Source of the DNA: Gordonia sp. 'Campus'
GTDB taxonomy: Bacteria > Actinomycetota > Actinomycetes > Mycobacteriales > Mycobacteriaceae
Reading direction: 5' to 3'
DNA: 64,000 bases
Assembly (NCBI RefSeq): GCF_022206305.1
Contig: NZ_JAKOIW010000002.1
Location: 124,001 to 188,000 of the forward strand
The first letter of the stretch is position 1. Each line of letters starts with the position of its first letter. Shown piece by piece: positions 9,923 to 21,272 of this stretch. A program made the position numbers and the translations under genes. The notes beneath the pieces are model-generated. The model worked only from the letters and a program-made list of their open reading frames with translations. It searched no databases and was not told where the DNA came from.

Positions 9923-11514
9923 ACACCGGAATCATCATCGGGATCGTCGTCGCGGTACTCGTCGTGGCCGCGCTGATCGTGCTCGGCCTCGTGCTGTCGC
10001 GCCGCCGTCGCATCTCGCTGTCCGACGACAAGCCGCAGGAGATCGTCGACGGCACGACGCGGCAGGTCGACCGTTCCGGGGGATATCAGGCGGGGTCGGG
10101 CTTCAACTTCAGTCGCGGGGACACCGGCACGGCGCTCGCGGAACCGCCGGCGCGCAAGCCCGAACCCGCACGCAAACCGGACGAGCCATCCGTGCGGCCG
10201 CCGGTCGAGCGGACCGACACCGACGGTCAGCCGGGGGTCGGCGACGACGCCGCCGTGCCGCGCGACTCGGTTCGACGCGGTGTCACCGACGTGTCCCTGC
10301 CCGACGTCGACGACGCCCCTGCTGCGCCCGAGACCGCTGCGCCGGAGACCGCTGCACCGGAGGTTTCTGCGCCCGAAGCCGCTGCACCCGAAGCCGCTGC
10401 GCCGGAGGTCGCTGCACCGGAGGTTTCCGAACCCGAGGTCGCTGAACCCGAGACCGCCGCACCCGAGGTCGCCGCACCCGAGGTCACCGATACCGCCGCA
10501 CCCGAGGTCACCGAGACCGAGACCGTGGCGCCGGACGGGACCGTCGTCCCCGACGACGCGGCAGAGGCGACCACGACGGTTCCGCTCGATGACATCGCGC
10601 CCACCGCCGGCCGTCTCGGGCGTCTGCGCGGACGGCTCTCCCGCTCGCAGGGCGCGATCGGCAAGGGCGTGCTGGGCCTGCTCGGCGCAGGCGACCTCGA
10701 CGAGGACAGCTGGGAAGAGATCGAGGACACCCTGGTCATGGCCGACCTCGGGTCGTCGACGACGGCCACCGTGGTGGAGACACTGCGAACCGAGCTCGCC
10801 GCCAACCCGGTCCGGTCGGCAGCCGAGGCGCGGGCGCTGCTCAAACGGGTGCTCGTCGATCAGCTCGACCCCACCCTCGACCGCTCGATCCGGGCCCTCC
10901 CACACGCCGGACGGCCCGCGGTGGTTCTCGTCGTGGGGGTCAACGGGACCGGGAAGACCACCACGACCGGCAAGCTGGCGCGTGTGCTCGTCGCCGACGG
11001 GCGTCGTGTGCTGCTCGGTGCGGCGGACACGTTCCGCGCCGCGGCAGCCGACCAGTTGCAGACCTGGGGCGAGCGTGTCGGCGCCGAGATCGTCCGCGGC
11101 AAGGAGCAGGCCGATCCCGCGGCGGTCGCGTTCGATGCGGTCGACCGCGGCATCGCAACCGGGGTCGACGTCGTGATGATCGACACGGCCGGACGCCTGC
11201 ACACCAAGACCGGTCTGATGGACGAGCTCGGCAAGGTCAAGCGGGTCGTCGAGAAGAAGGCGCCCGTCGACGAGGTGCTCCTCGTGCTCGACGCCACCGT
11301 CGGCCAGAACGGCCTCATGCAGGCCAGGGTCTTCGCCGAGGTCGTCAACATCACCGGTGTCGTGCTCACCAAGCTGGACGGCACCGCGAAGGGCGGGATC
11401 GTCTTCCACGTCCAGAAGGAGCTCGGCGTGCCGGTCAAGCTTGTCGGGCTGGGGGAGGGGGCCGACGACCTCGCGCCCTTCGAGCCGGAGGCCTTCGTCG
11501 ACGCCCTCCTGTGA
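9919..11514 (+). CDS. ftsY: signal recognition particle receptor FtsY
   Basis: FtsY docks SRP-ribosome complexes at the membrane. The 531-residue protein has an N-terminal hydrophobic anchor (residues about 4-28), followed by RRRR. Next comes a long acidic, Pro/Ala/Glu-rich region with a five-residue APExx repeat (about residues 134-205). The NG GTPase domain has [16 protein letters not shown] (about 337), the DTFRAAA loop, DTAGRLHTK and [10 protein letters not shown]. The tethered N-terminus resembles actinobacterial FtsY. The start GTG overlaps the smc stop (GTGA), so translation is probably coupled. The SRP protein gene ffh lies 4.7 kb downstream. Confidence 0.96.
   Translation: MNTGIIIGIVVAVLVVAALIVLGLVLSRRRRISLSDDKPQEIVDGTTRQVDRSGGYQAGSGFNFSRGDTGTALAEPPARKPEPARKPDEPSVRPPVERTDTDGQPGVGDDAAVPRDSVRRGVTDVSLPDVDDAPAAPETAAPETAAPEVSAPEAAAPEAAAPEVAAPEVSEPEVAEPETAAPEVAAPEVTDTAAPEVTETETVAPDGTVVPDDAAEATTTVPLDDIAPTAGRLGRLRGRLSRSQGAIGKGVLGLLGAGDLDEDSWEEIEDTLVMADLGSSTTATVVETLRTELAANPVRSAAEARALLKRVLVDQLDPTLDRSIRALPHAGRPAVVLVVGVNGTGKTTTTGKLARVLVADGRRVLLGAADTFRAAAADQLQTWGERVGAEIVRGKEQADPAAVAFDAVDRGIATGVDVVMIDTAGRLHTKTGLMDELGKVKRVVEKKAPVDEVLLVLDATVGQNGLMQARVFAEVVNITGVVLTKLDGTAKGGIVFHVQKELGVPVKLVGLGEGADDLAPFEPEAFVDALL
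10321..10515 (+). repeat. 15-base coding repeat encoding APExx units in ftsY
   Basis: About a dozen imperfect 15-base units encode A-P-E followed by two variable residues (TA, VS, AA, VA, VT). Neighbouring units share a near-identical core, so unequal recombination or slippage can change copy number. The region is the acidic linker between the FtsY membrane anchor and GTPase domain. Confidence 0.75.
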
Positions 11515-11582
11515 TTGCCGGAGACGCTGATGTGAACCCGGGATCTGCGATCGGAAACTCCGCGCTAGCGGTCGTCCGGCGA

Positions 11583-11602
11583 TTCTGAGACGCACCTCAG
11601 AA
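11583..11602 (+). terminator. hairpin after ftsY (TTCTGAG/CTCAGAA)
   Basis: A perfect seven-base stem with a six-base loop (ACGCAC) lies 69 bases past the ftsY stop and just before the GlnR boxes. No T-run follows. It may weakly terminate ftsY transcription or be part of the amtB control region. Confidence 0.35.
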
Positions 11603-11614
11603 GCGAACTGGGAC

Positions 11615-11630
11615 GTTACACGCGCGAAAT
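11615..11630 (+). promoter_or_regulatory. candidate GlnR box 1 upstream of amtB (GTTAC-n6-GAAAT)
   Basis: The pattern GTTAC-ACGCGC-GAAAT matches the actinobacterial GlnR consensus (GTnAC-n6-GnAAC) with one mismatch. It lies 32 bases before a perfect second box, about three helical turns, so two GlnR dimers could bind the same face. Confidence 0.6.
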
Positions 11631-11646
11631 ACAAACCGGCCAGGGG

Positions 11647-11662
11647 GTTACGCGCCCGAAAC
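11647..11662 (+). promoter_or_regulatory. GlnR box 2 upstream of amtB (GTTAC-n6-GAAAC)
   Basis: GTTAC-GCGCCC-GAAAC is a perfect match to the GlnR half-site pair known from actinobacterial nitrogen-regulated promoters. It sits 84 bases before the amtB GTG, and an ammonium-transporter operon is the classic GlnR target. The inference is that nitrogen limitation activates amtB-glnK-glnD. Confidence 0.7.
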
Positions 11663-11745
11663 GTCGGGGCACCACAGCTGAAACCGAGTGCCGACAATCT
11701 CTTTGGAGGCGCCGAGCCGTCGGCGCATCCTGAGGAGGTTTCGTA

Positions 11746-13095
<1,350 letters not shown>

Positions 13096-13142
13096 CGCTC
13101 AGAGCCATTCGCTACTACGCTGACTCCTGTGGAGAGGGATAA

Positions 13143-13484
<342 letters not shown>

Positions 13485-13683
13485 CGAACCGCACACGTGT
13501 GACGAATCCCGTTGAGCGGCCCCGTGTCCGACGATCAGTCGGGTACGGGGCCGATCCGTTCGACACCCGATCCACACTCGCCGAACCACTACCTCGGAGG
13601 CTCCCGTAAGCGCTGCAGACCTGGCCAAGACCCGACGGCAACTCACCGAGTCCGGCCGCACGGGAAAACTCGACGCACCGGCG

Positions 13684-16134
13684 TTGCGCCAGGTGCTCGT
13701 CGACCTGCACGAGTTCTGGCTGACCAGCAAGGGCGCCGAACTCGGGATCAAGTCGCACAGCGGCTTCGCGATCGTCGCGGTCGGCGGTCTCGGACGAGGG
13801 GAGATGCTGCCCTACTCCGATCTCGACCTGATCCTGCTACACGACGACATGCCCCTCGAACGGGTCTCCGAGGTCGCCGACGGTCTCTGGTATCCGTTGT
13901 GGGACGCCAACATACCGCTCGATCACAGCGTCCGGACGGTGCCGCAGGCGATGCAGGTCGCCGGCGACGACGTGACCGCCGCGCTGGGGCTCCTCGAAGC
14001 CAGGCACATCGCGGGTGACGAGGACCTGTCGGCTCTGCTGATCGGCGGCGTCCGGCAGCAGTGGCGCAACGACATCCGCAGCCGTTTTCCCGAGGTCGTC
14101 TCGCATGCGCAGGACCGGTGGCGGCGGGCCGGCGACATCGCGCACCGCGCCGAGCCGGATCTGAAGAACGGGCGGGGTGGCCTGCGTGACGTGCAGTTGC
14201 TCGGCGCCCTGGCGATCGCCCAACTCACCGACAACATGGCCGGGTTGCGGCCCGATTCCCCGGGCGCGGGCCCGCAGGTCGCCTACACCCGCCTGCTCGA
14301 CATCCGCACCGAACTGCACCGCATCGCGGGTCGCCCGCGCGAACAGGTGCAGGCCCAGGATGCCGACGAGATCGGGGCCGCGCTGCGCATCGGCGACCGC
14401 TTCGACCTCGCCAGGGTCATCAGCGACTCCGCCCGCACGATCAGTTACTCCATCGACGTCGGTCTGCGGACAGCGGGCAACGCCCTGCCGCGGCGCGGGC
14501 TCGCGAAGCTGCGTCGCTCGCCGCTGCGCCGGCCCCTCGACGAGGGCGTCGTCGAGCACAGCGGTGAGATCGTGTTGGCGCGCAACGCTATTCCCAGCAA
14601 AGACCCGGGCCTGATCCTGCGGGTGGCGGCCGCATCGGCCCGTACCGGATTGCCGATCAGCGCGTCGACGCTGAGCCGGCTCGCCGACTACGCGCCCGAA
14701 TTGCGCGAGCCGTGGCCGGCCGAGGCGTTGAGCGATCTGCTGGTCCTGCTCAGTTCCGGCCATCACATGGTCGACCCGATCGAGGCACTCGACCGCACCG
14801 GCCTGTGGGGTCGGCTCCTGCCGGAATGGGGCGCGGTCCGCGACCTGCCCCCTCGAGATGCCATCCACACCTGGACCGTCGACCGGCACCTCGTGGAGAC
14901 CGCGGCCTACGCGAGCGCGATGACGACCCGGGTGTCGCGTCCCGACCTGCTGGTGTTGGGTGCGCTCATCCATGACCTCGGCAAGGGGCGCGGTGCCGAT
15001 CACAGCATCGTCGGGGCCGAACTCGCCGTGCAGGTGGGCAACCGATTCGGGTTGTGGCCGCAGGATGTGTCGATCCTGTCGGACATGGTCCGGCACCACC
15101 TGTTGCTGCCGCAGGTCGCGACGCGACGCGACCTCGACGACCCGGCGACCGCCGAGCATGTCGTCGACACCCTCGGACGCAACCGGGTTCTGCTGGAACT
15201 GCTTGCCGCACTGGCGGAAGCGGACTCGTTGGCCACCGGCCCGGGCGTCTGGGGCGACTGGAAGGCGTCGCTCATCAAGGACCTCGTCCGGCGATGCATG
15301 CGCCACATCGAGGGAGTGCCGCCGAGTGAGCCCGACCCGCTGACCGCCGATCAGCTGGCGACCGCGGCCGAGGGGGACTATGCCGTTCGTCTCGTGCGTG
15401 CGGACGGGCAGCACACCTATCGCGTCACGATGGTCGCGCCCGACCAGCCCGGGCTGTTGTCGAAGATGGCCGGCGTCCTCGCGCTGGGCGGGTTGCGGTC
15501 GCACTCCGCGTGCGCACAGAGCCACGACGGCAAGGCCATCAACTCCTTCGTCGTGGTCCCCATGTTCGGCAGCCCTCCGGACGCGGGATTGCTTCGCCAG
15601 CAACTGATCGCGTCCGTCGACGGCAAGATCGACGTCCTCGCCCGCCTCGCGGCGCGGGAGCGGGACTCGCCGATCCCCACGATCGGCACCGTCGCGACGG
15701 TCCCGGGAACCTTCGTGTCGACCGGTACCAGCGCGGGCAGCACCGACCCGGAGGTCGACGGGGCAGGGCACCCGAAGAACGCGGTGCCCGCACTGTTCGC
15801 GGTGGCCCCGCCGCGGGTGACGTGGCTCGACGCGCCGGATGGCGAGGCGATGCTCGAGGTTCGGTCCGACGACCGGATCGGGCTCCTGAGCCGGGTGAGC
15901 GCGGTGCTCGAGCAGTATGGGGTCGACATCCGCTGGGCCAAGGTCTCCACGCTCGGTGCGACCGTCGTGGACGTCTTCAGTCTGCGCCCGGCGGTCGAGT
16001 CCGCCGACGCGCGTGCCGAGCTGACCGAGGCCATCGTCGCGGTGTGTCCGCCGCTGCAGCCCACACGCGACGAGGACGGCGACGGACCGCAGACGTACGG
16101 CGGGACCGGACGGTCGGGCGTGCCGATCTCCTAG
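13684..16134 (+). CDS. glnD: PII uridylyl/adenylyltransferase GlnD (5' end uncertain)
   Basis: GlnD modifies and de-modifies the PII T-loop tyrosine according to glutamine level. The domains in order are the nucleotidyltransferase domain with GGLGRGEMLPYSDLDLILLHDD, the linker with RAEPDLKNGRGGLRDVQ, the HD phosphohydrolase domain with LIHDLGKGRGADH, and two C-terminal ACT domains (about 575-650 and 720-795) that bind glutamine. I give TTG 13684 because it is the first canonical codon in frame. The conserved N-terminus (SAADLAKTRRQL) continues upstream to about 13606, where a good AGG-rich ribosome-binding site is followed by GTA, not a start codon. See the finding on a possible frameshift. 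Confidence 0.9.
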   Translation: MRQVLVDLHEFWLTSKGAELGIKSHSGFAIVAVGGLGRGEMLPYSDLDLILLHDDMPLERVSEVADGLWYPLWDANIPLDHSVRTVPQAMQVAGDDVTAALGLLEARHIAGDEDLSALLIGGVRQQWRNDIRSRFPEVVSHAQDRWRRAGDIAHRAEPDLKNGRGGLRDVQLLGALAIAQLTDNMAGLRPDSPGAGPQVAYTRLLDIRTELHRIAGRPREQVQAQDADEIGAALRIGDRFDLARVISDSARTISYSIDVGLRTAGNALPRRGLAKLRRSPLRRPLDEGVVEHSGEIVLARNAIPSKDPGLILRVAAASARTGLPISASTLSRLADYAPELREPWPAEALSDLLVLLSSGHHMVDPIEALDRTGLWGRLLPEWGAVRDLPPRDAIHTWTVDRHLVETAAYASAMTTRVSRPDLLVLGALIHDLGKGRGADHSIVGAELAVQVGNRFGLWPQDVSILSDMVRHHLLLPQVATRRDLDDPATAEHVVDTLGRNRVLLELLAALAEADSLATGPGVWGDWKASLIKDLVRRCMRHIEGVPPSEPDPLTADQLATAAEGDYAVRLVRADGQHTYRVTMVAPDQPGLLSKMAGVLALGGLRSHSACAQSHDGKAINSFVVVPMFGSPPDAGLLRQQLIASVDGKIDVLARLAARERDSPIPTIGTVATVPGTFVSTGTSAGSTDPEVDGAGHPKNAVPALFAVAPPRVTWLDAPDGEAMLEVRSDDRIGLLSRVSAVLEQYGVDIRWAKVSTLGATVVDVFSLRPAVESADARAELTEAIVAVCPPLQPTRDEDGDGPQTYGGTGRSGVPIS

Positions 16135-16171
16135 ATGTCACGACCGGCGACCCTCATGGAAGGATGGGATC

Positions 16172-17746
16172 ATGTTCGATTCCCTCTCCGACCGGTTGAC
16201 CGGTGCCCTGAAGGACCTGCGTGGCAAGGGGCGGTTGTCCGACGCCGACATCGACCGCACCTGCCGCGAGATCAGACTGGCCCTGCTCGAGGCGGATGTC
16301 TCGCTGCCGGTGGTGCGTGCCTTCATCGCGCGGATCAAGGAGCGCGCGAAGGGGGCCGAGGTCTCCGCGGCGCTCAACCCGGCGCAGATGGTCGTCAAGA
16401 TCGTCAACGAGGAACTGGTCGGCATCCTCGGCGGCGAGACCCGCAGGGTGCGGTTTGCCAAGAATCCTCCGACGGTCATCATGCTGGCCGGCCTCCAGGG
16501 TGCCGGTAAGACGACCCTCGCCGGCAAGCTGGGCAACTGGCTGAAGGAACAGGGTCACACGCCGCTGCTGGTGGCCTGTGACCTGCAGCGGCCCGGCGCG
16601 GTGTCGCAGCTGCAGATCGTGGGCGAGCGGGCCGGGGTCCCCGTGTACGCGCCGCACCCCGGCACGTCCGTCGGCGGCGAGGGGACGCTGGGCGTCACCT
16701 CCGGAGATCCTGTCTCGGTCGCGAAGGCCGGCGTCGACGAGGCCCGCGCCAAGCACTACGACGTGGTCCTCATCGACACCGCGGGCCGTCTCGGCATCGA
16801 CGCGGAGCTGATGAAGCAGGCCTCTGACATCCGGGATGCCACCACTCCCGACGAGGTCCTGTTCGTCGTGGACGCGATGATCGGTCAGGACGCGGTCACC
16901 ACGGCCGAGGCCTTCGCCGACGGCGTCGGCTTCACCGGCGTCGTGCTGACCAAGCTGGACGGCGACGCCCGCGGTGGTGCGGCGTTGTCGGTGCGTGAGG
17001 TCACCGGCCAGCCGATCATGTTCGCGTCGTCGGGAGAGAAGCTGGAGGACTTCGACGTCTTCCACCCCGACCGGATGGCGAGCCGGATTCTCGGTATGGG
17101 CGACGTGCTCAGCCTGATCGAACAAGCCGAACAGCACTGGGACGCGCAGCAGGCCGAGGCCGCCGCCACCAAGATCACGCAGGGCGACCTGACGCTCGAG
17201 GACTTCCTCGAGCAGATGCTGATGATCCGCAAGATGGGCCCGATCGGCAACATCCTCGGCATGCTGCCGGGCGCGGGTCAGATGAAGGACGTGTTGTCGC
17301 AGGTCGACGACAAGCAGCTCGATCGGGTGCAGGCGATCATCCGGGGCATGACACCCGCCGAGCGGGACAACCCCAAGATCATCAACGCATCTCGCCGACT
17401 CCGTATCGCGAACGGTTCGGGCGTGACGGTCAGCGAGGTCAACCAACTCGTCGACCGCTTCTTCGAGGCCCGCAAGATGATGGCGCAGATGTCGGGCCGC
17501 ATGGGTATGGGCGCGGTGAACCGCAAGTCCAACCGCAAGAAGGGCAAGGGGAAGAAGGGCGGCGGAAAGAAGAGCACCGGCCGCGGCCCCACACCGCCCA
17601 AGGCACGCGGCGGATTCCCCGGCATGCCGGGCGGGATGCCCGCCGGATTCCCGGACCTGTCGAACATGCCCGCGGGGCTCGACCAGTTGCCGCCCGGACT
17701 CGAAGGGCTCGACGTCTCGCAGTTCCAGCCGAAGAAGAAGAAGTAG
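16172..17746 (+). CDS. ffh: signal recognition particle protein Ffh (SRP54)
   Basis: Ffh binds signal sequences on nascent membrane proteins together with 4.5S RNA and delivers them to FtsY. The 524-residue protein has the N domain, the G domain with LQGAGKTTLAGKL (about 110-122), DTAGRLGID and TKLDGDARGGAA. The methionine-rich M domain follows, with the RNA-binding GNILGMLPGAGQ region and NASRRLRIANGSG. A basic segment (KGKGKKGGGKK) and a Gly/Met/Pro-rich tail end the protein, as in many actinobacteria. The ATG at 16172 follows AAGGATGGGATC. Confidence 0.96.
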   Translation: MFDSLSDRLTGALKDLRGKGRLSDADIDRTCREIRLALLEADVSLPVVRAFIARIKERAKGAEVSAALNPAQMVVKIVNEELVGILGGETRRVRFAKNPPTVIMLAGLQGAGKTTLAGKLGNWLKEQGHTPLLVACDLQRPGAVSQLQIVGERAGVPVYAPHPGTSVGGEGTLGVTSGDPVSVAKAGVDEARAKHYDVVLIDTAGRLGIDAELMKQASDIRDATTPDEVLFVVDAMIGQDAVTTAEAFADGVGFTGVVLTKLDGDARGGAALSVREVTGQPIMFASSGEKLEDFDVFHPDRMASRILGMGDVLSLIEQAEQHWDAQQAEAAATKITQGDLTLEDFLEQMLMIRKMGPIGNILGMLPGAGQMKDVLSQVDDKQLDRVQAIIRGMTPAERDNPKIINASRRLRIANGSGVTVSEVNQLVDRFFEARKMMAQMSGRMGMGAVNRKSNRKKGKGKKGGGKKSTGRGPTPPKARGGFPGMPGGMPAGFPDLSNMPAGLDQLPPGLEGLDVSQFQPKKKK

Positions 17747-17748
17747 TC

Positions 17749-18831
17749 GTGGGCGGAGACGGGGCCCGCCACTATCGCGGTTCCGACCCGCTCACCGGGG
17801 AGCCCGTCGAATTCTGGGTGCGAGACGGGGTCGTGAGCGCCACGCCGGTCGCCGAGGCCGAGACCGCGGTCGACGGTGGGTGGATTCTTCCCGGCCTCGT
17901 CGACGCCCACAATCATGTGGGTATAGCGCCCGGGCTCGGTGTCGACATCGAGCAGGCGCGGGGGTTCGCCTACGCCGACGCTCGTGCGGGCACCCTCCTG
18001 ATCCGCGAGGTGGGGTCGCCTCTCGACACCCATCCGCTCGACGACGATCCCGCCTGCCCTCGCTTCATCCGGTCGGGCAAGCACATCGCCCGTCCCAAAA
18101 GATATCTGCGCGACTACGGGATCGACCTCGACGACCCGGACGAGCTCGCCGCGGAGGTCGCGCGGCAGGCGGAGGCCGGCGACGGATGGGTGAAGATCGT
18201 CGGCGACTGGATCGACCGCGAGGTCGGCGACCTGGCACCGCTGTGGACCCGCGGCCAGATCGAGGCAGCGGTCGAGGTGGCCCACCGACACGGGGCCCGG
18301 ATCACCGCTCATGTGTTCGGCACCGACGCCCTCGTCGATCTCATCGCGGCCGGGGTCGACTGTATCGAACACGGCACGGGCTTGACCGACGACCTCATCG
18401 GACAGATGGCGCAGCGCTCGATTGCGCTGGTGCCCACGATGATCCAGGTGGAGAACTTCCCGGGTATCGCCGATGGCGCGGACCGCTTCCCGACCTATGC
18501 CGCGCACATGCGGGCTCTGCATGCCGGGGCCCCGAAAGTGTTCGAGGCCGCGCGGGAGGCCGGTGTCCGAGTGTTCGCCGGGACCGACGCGGGTGGGTTC
18601 GTCGAGCACGGGCGCATCGTCGACGAGATCGAGGCGCTCGCTGCGGTCGGTCTCGGGGCCGCGGGCGCGATTGATGCGGCCTCCACCGGTGCCCGGCGCT
18701 GGCTGGGCGCGGACGTCCTCGACGACGGTCACCGCGCTGACTTCGTGGTGTACGCGGAGAATCCGTGTGAGGATCTCGGCGTGCTGCGGCACCCGGTAGC
18801 AGTGGTCTCCACGGGCCGCCACATCGTGTGA
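17749..18831 (+). CDS. amidohydrolase-family metalloenzyme
   Basis: This 360-residue protein is a metal-dependent amidohydrolase. It shows the metal-binding DAHNHVG motif near residue 50, a lysine in GWVKIVGDW (possible bridging or carboxylated lysine), histidines in ARITAHVF and CIEHGTG, and the late aspartate in AGTDAGGF. It resembles Rv2915c and imidazolonepropionase/prolidase-like members. The substrate is unknown. GTG 17749 lies two bases after the ffh stop, so it is probably co-transcribed with ffh. The same neighbourhood (ffh, amidohydrolase, rpsP operon) is seen in mycobacteria. Confidence 0.82.
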   Translation: MGGDGARHYRGSDPLTGEPVEFWVRDGVVSATPVAEAETAVDGGWILPGLVDAHNHVGIAPGLGVDIEQARGFAYADARAGTLLIREVGSPLDTHPLDDDPACPRFIRSGKHIARPKRYLRDYGIDLDDPDELAAEVARQAEAGDGWVKIVGDWIDREVGDLAPLWTRGQIEAAVEVAHRHGARITAHVFGTDALVDLIAAGVDCIEHGTGLTDDLIGQMAQRSIALVPTMIQVENFPGIADGADRFPTYAAHMRALHAGAPKVFEAAREAGVRVFAGTDAGGFVEHGRIVDEIEALAAVGLGAAGAIDAASTGARRWLGADVLDDGHRADFVVYAENPCEDLGVLRHPVAVVSTGRHIV

Positions 18832-19316
18832 GGAACGCCACAAGTCGGCCTATGGTGTGCGCTTCTTACCGCCGCGTAACGTAGCAGCGGCGTTGCAACG
18901 GTTCGAGTACGACGAACCGGTCCAGTCCGGAGCTGTCAGCCCAGATCCGGCACTCGCAGACGCCGTCGGAGCCGGGGGTCGAGGGAGGCTCCGGGTGGCG
19001 CTGCACATCCTGGGTACCGATGGACCGATTCACCTTGGTGACGAACACATCGAGTGACGGAAGCGACGTGCGGCATGTGGTCGTCCTCGCGGGGTGGGTG
19101 ACCACATGCCGGAACACCCTCCGGGGCTCTCATGGCCTGACGGTCGTCGCCGACGCCGGGATTTCTGTGCGGGCCGCACCATCTGGCACAATGGCTCGCT
19201 GGTTCGTCGGATCCGGTCACGGCCGCCCGACGGTCACACCGAAACATTCGCAAAACCGGGCCCGTCATTCCGGACGGGCTGCTGAATTGCGCAGTGACCA
19301 CACGAAAGAAGTAGAC
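18832..19316. other. 485-base gap before rpsP
   Basis: No convincing protein gene is present. The short ORFs here look like random GC-rich open frames. The gap holds a perfect 7-base-stem hairpin (18899-18919: CGGTTCG, AGTACGA, CGAACCG), a weaker CGCCGC/GCGGCG pair around 18870-18893, and a promoter-like CACAAT motif at 19197-19202 that should drive rpsP. The rest shows nothing recognisable. Confidence 0.5.
19197..19202 (+). promoter_or_regulatory. candidate -10 element of the rpsP operon (CACAAT)
   Basis: The string CTGGCACAATGG is shared with the rplS (CTGGCACAATAG) and sepIVA regions. It lies 120 bases before rpsP, giving a leader of about 110 bases. No clear -35 hexamer is visible. Confidence 0.45.
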
Positions 19317-19754
19317 ATGGCTGTCAAGATCAAGCTCACGCGGCTCGGCAAGATCCGCAACCCCCAGTACCGCATCGTCGTCGCCGACGCTCGCACCCGC
19401 CGCAACGGCCGGGTGATCGAGACCATCGGCAAGTACCACCCGAAGGAAGAGCCCTCGCTGATCGAGGTCGACTCCGAGCGCGCTCAGTACTGGCTGGGTG
19501 TCGGCGCGCAGCCGACCGAGCCCGTCGCCGCGATCCTCAAGGTCACCGGTGACTGGCAGAAGTTCAAGGGCCTGCCGGGCGCCGAGGGAACCCTGAAGAC
19601 CGCCGAGGCCAAGCCCTCGAAGCTCGACCTGTTCAATGCCGCGCTCGCCGCCGCGGACAACGAGCCGGTCGCCGCCGCGACCACCCCGAAGAAGAAGGCC
19701 GCCAAGAAGGACGACGAGGCTGCCGAGGCTCCCGCCGCCGAGGGTGACGCGTGA
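19317..19754 (+). CDS. rpsP: 30S ribosomal protein S16
   Basis: S16 is an early 30S assembly protein. The 145-residue product begins [22 protein letters not shown] and continues with [15 protein letters not shown]. After the conserved core (about 85 residues) it has a long Lys/Ala/Glu-rich extension ([23 protein letters not shown]), typical of actinobacterial S16. It starts the operon rpsP-khpA-rimM-trmD and overlaps khpA by four bases. Confidence 0.97.
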   Translation: MAVKIKLTRLGKIRNPQYRIVVADARTRRNGRVIETIGKYHPKEEPSLIEVDSERAQYWLGVGAQPTEPVAAILKVTGDWQKFKGLPGAEGTLKTAEAKPSKLDLFNAALAAADNEPVAAATTPKKKAAKKDDEAAEAPAAEGDA

Positions 19755-19993
19755 GCTCAGTCGTCGCCGACGCTGTCGAGCACCTGGTTCGCGGGATCGT
19801 CTCGAACCCCGATGACGTCCAGGTCGACCTCGTGACCGGCCGTCGCGGCCGGCTCGTCGAGGTCCACGTGAACCCGGATGACCTCGGGAAGGTCATCGGT
19901 CGTAACGGTCGTACCGCGACCGCACTGCGCACCCTCGTCTCCGGCATCGGCGGGCGCGGGATGCGCGTCGACATCGTCGACACCGACCGCTGA
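19751..19993 (+). CDS. khpA: KH-domain RNA-binding protein KhpA
   Basis: An 80-residue single KH-domain protein (UPF0109 family, Rv2908c type). It has the RNA-binding GxxG loop in [19 protein letters not shown]. In other bacteria KhpA works with KhpB in RNA regulation linked to cell elongation and division. Here it is encoded between rpsP and rimM, the standard actinobacterial and firmicute order. The GTG start overlaps the rpsP stop (GTGA). Confidence 0.93.
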   Translation: MSSVVADAVEHLVRGIVSNPDDVQVDLVTGRRGRLVEVHVNPDDLGKVIGRNGRTATALRTLVSGIGGRGMRVDIVDTDR

Positions 19994-20019
19994 CCGAACA
20001 CCCGAACATCGAGCGCACC

Positions 20020-20553
20020 GTGGATCTCGTCGTCGGCCGTGTGGTGAAGTCCCACGGCATCCGTGGCGAGGTCGTGGTGGACGTCCGTACGGACGAACCC
20101 GATGTGCGTTTCGCTCGCGACTCGGTGCTGCGTGGCCGTCTGCCGCGCGGTGGCGGGGAACGCGAGTTCACCGTGACAGCCGCCCGGGAACATTCCGGGC
20201 GGCTGCTCGTGTCTCTGGCCGGTGTGTCCGATCGCGGCACGGCCGATGCCCTGCGCGGCACCCTGTTCCTGATCGACAGCTCACAGGTCGAGCCGTCCGA
20301 CGATCCCGACGAGTTCTACGACCACGAACTCGAGGGCGTCGCCGTGCAACTCGGTGACGGCACGGCGATCGGGGTCGTCGAATCGGTCCTCCACCTTCCC
20401 GGTGGCGAGTTGCTGTCGGTGCGGACGACCGACGGCCGGGAGGTGCTCATCCCGTTCGTCCGTGAGATCGTGCCGAGCGTCAGTCGCGAACTCATCGTCA
20501 TCGACCCGCCGGACGGCCTGCTGAACCCTGACTCCCTCGACGGTGCGCCCTGA
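20020..20553 (+). CDS. rimM: ribosome maturation factor RimM
   Basis: RimM binds S19 and helps mature the 30S head. The 177-residue protein has the N-terminal RimM domain ([17 protein letters not shown]) and a C-terminal PRC-barrel domain ([13 protein letters not shown] ... [13 protein letters not shown] ... IDPPDGLL). GTG 20020 matches the family N-terminus. The stop overlaps the trmD ATG by one base. Confidence 0.95.
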   Translation: MDLVVGRVVKSHGIRGEVVVDVRTDEPDVRFARDSVLRGRLPRGGGEREFTVTAAREHSGRLLVSLAGVSDRGTADALRGTLFLIDSSQVEPSDDPDEFYDHELEGVAVQLGDGTAIGVVESVLHLPGGELLSVRTTDGREVLIPFVREIVPSVSRELIVIDPPDGLLNPDSLDGAP

Positions 20554-21272
20554 TGCGCCTCGATGTCGTGTCGATCTTCCCGGAGTATCTGCAACCATTG
20601 CGAGTCGCCTTGTTGGGCAAGGCGATCGACGCCGGACGCATCAGCGTCGATGTCCACGACCTCCGGGACTGGACACATGATGTGCACCGCAGCGTCGACG
20701 ACTCGCCCTACGGCGGCGGGCCGGGGATGGTCATGAAACCCGACGTCTGGGGTCCCTGCCTGGACGCCGTGTGTCCCGACGATGCGCTACTGGTGGTGCC
20801 GACCCCGGCCGGGGTGCCGTTCACCCAGGACACCGCCCGTCGCTGGAGCGCCGAGAAGCATCTCGTGTTCGCGTGCGGCCGCTACGAGGGTATCGACCAG
20901 CGCGTCTTCGACGATGCGGCCCGGCGGGTCCGGGTCGAGGAGGTGTCGCTGGGCGACTTCGTCCTGATCGGGGGAGAGGTCGCGGTCATGGCGATGATCG
21001 AGGCGACCGTACGACTCCTCGACGGGGTGCTCGGCAACCCGCGGTCGCATCAGGAGGACTCGTTCTCCGACGGATTGCTCGAGGGGCCGAGCTACACCCG
21101 TCCCGTCACCTGGCGGGGCCTCGACGTCCCGGCGGTCCTTCTCAGCGGCGACCATGCGAAGGTGGCCCGCTGGCGTCACGAGCAGTCGTTGCAACGCACC
21201 CGCGCACGTCGGCCCGACCTGCTGGACGAGGCTGTGCACAGCACGGACACCGGGGACCCGGGGATCGGCTAA
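20553..21272 (+). CDS. trmD: tRNA (guanine37-N1)-methyltransferase
   Basis: TrmD methylates G37 beside the anticodon and so prevents frameshifting. The 239-residue protein has [27 protein letters not shown], the knot SAM-binding region [12 protein letters not shown] and [12 protein letters not shown], and the LEGPSYTRP segment. It ends the rpsP operon. Its TAA stop is part of a TAATAT promoter-like hexamer for the next, unrelated cassette. Confidence 0.96.
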   Translation: MRLDVVSIFPEYLQPLRVALLGKAIDAGRISVDVHDLRDWTHDVHRSVDDSPYGGGPGMVMKPDVWGPCLDAVCPDDALLVVPTPAGVPFTQDTARRWSAEKHLVFACGRYEGIDQRVFDDAARRVRVEEVSLGDFVLIGGEVAVMAMIEATVRLLDGVLGNPRSHQEDSFSDGLLEGPSYTRPVTWRGLDVPAVLLSGDHAKVARWRHEQSLQRTRARRPDLLDEAVHSTDTGDPGIG

